Assembly (NCBI GenBank): GCA_050013615.1
Contig: JBEKEX010000138.1
Span: 1 to 7,192 of the forward strand
From: JBEKEX01 sp050013615
GTDB lineage: Bacteria; Chloroflexota; Anaerolineae; Anaerolineales; Anaerolineaceae
Direction: 5' to 3'
DNA length: 7,192 bases
Of the stretch, positions 7,113-7,192 are shown in pieces. The notes under the pieces were generated by a model. The model was not told where the DNA came from and made no database searches. It saw only the letters and a list, made by a program, of their open reading frames with translations. Every line of letters begins with the position of its first letter. Position 1 is the first letter of the stretch. The position numbers and the translations under genes were made by a program.

Positions 7113-7192
7113 TTAGTACCTTACACGAGGATCGACAAGCGAGTAGATGACGTCCACTGCCAGGCTGATCAAAGCGACCAGCAAGGCGAAGA
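7113..7192 (-). CDS. OppB/DppB-type ABC permease, C-terminal end only
   Basis: The gene runs off the right edge. The 25 visible residues are a hydrophobic helix followed by the ending YSLVDPRVRY and a TAA stop at 7115-7113. A terminal helix closing with 'D-P-R-[IV]-R-Y' is typical of OppB/DppB permeases, and this is the expected gene directly before an OppC-type permease. Only 3 bases separate it from the next ATG, so both belong to one operon. The frame is the only one on the - strand that is open at the edge and ends in a recognisable family tail. The start and most of the protein lie outside the window. Confidence 0.85.
   Translation of the reverse strand, partial: FALLVALISLAVDVIYSLVDPRVRY

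Noticed and set aside
1..7192. tRNA genes, insertion sequences, CRISPR arrays or prophage genes
   Set aside because: No cloverleaf-like sequence, transposase, regularly spaced repeat or phage-type protein was seen on either strand.

Overview
The window looks like ordinary bacterial chromosome, gene-dense except at its left end. It holds one sensor/signalling gene on the + strand, facing four co-directional transport genes and the tail of a fifth on the - strand. Multi-sensor HD-GYP proteins with this wording and an Opp/Dpp operon of this style remind me of Chloroflexota (Anaerolineae-like). That placement is an inference from protein style only; no rRNA or marker gene is present.

Layout: 1-291 is a non-coding leader, AT-rich in its first half, with an inverted repeat at 31-67. 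Positions 292-2685 (+) encode a 797-residue cytoplasmic PAS-GAF-PAS-GAF-HD-GYP protein, a probable cyclic-di-GMP phosphodiesterase. After a 32-base convergent gap, 2718-3686 (-) encodes a ten-helix EamA/DMT-family transporter. Next on the - strand is a dipeptide/oligopeptide-type ABC transporter operon, read from right to left: the C-terminal end of an OppB/DppB-type permease (7192-7113), an OppC/DppC-type permease (7109-5832), an OppD/DppD-type ATPase (5832-4819) and an OppF/DppF-type ATPase (4826-3768). These genes are 3 bases apart or overlap by 1 or 8 bases, and a strong intrinsic terminator (3728-3761) follows the last stop codon. No solute-binding protein gene is in the window; it may lie beyond the right edge or elsewhere.

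How they work together: two permeases and two different ATPases would form one importer, with the two ATPases forming a heterodimer that drives uptake of a peptide or other small solute delivered by a binding protein. The substrate cannot be read from these genes. The HD-GYP protein and the EamA transporter show no sequence link to the importer.

The most unusual item is an insertion of about 120 residues in the first external loop of the OppC-type permease (6504-6860). It has a regular beta/alpha alternation and wording that resemble one lobe of a type 2 periplasmic solute-binding protein. If confirmed, the permease carries a built-in extracytoplasmic binding-protein-like half-domain. Everything else looks like known families with small variations.
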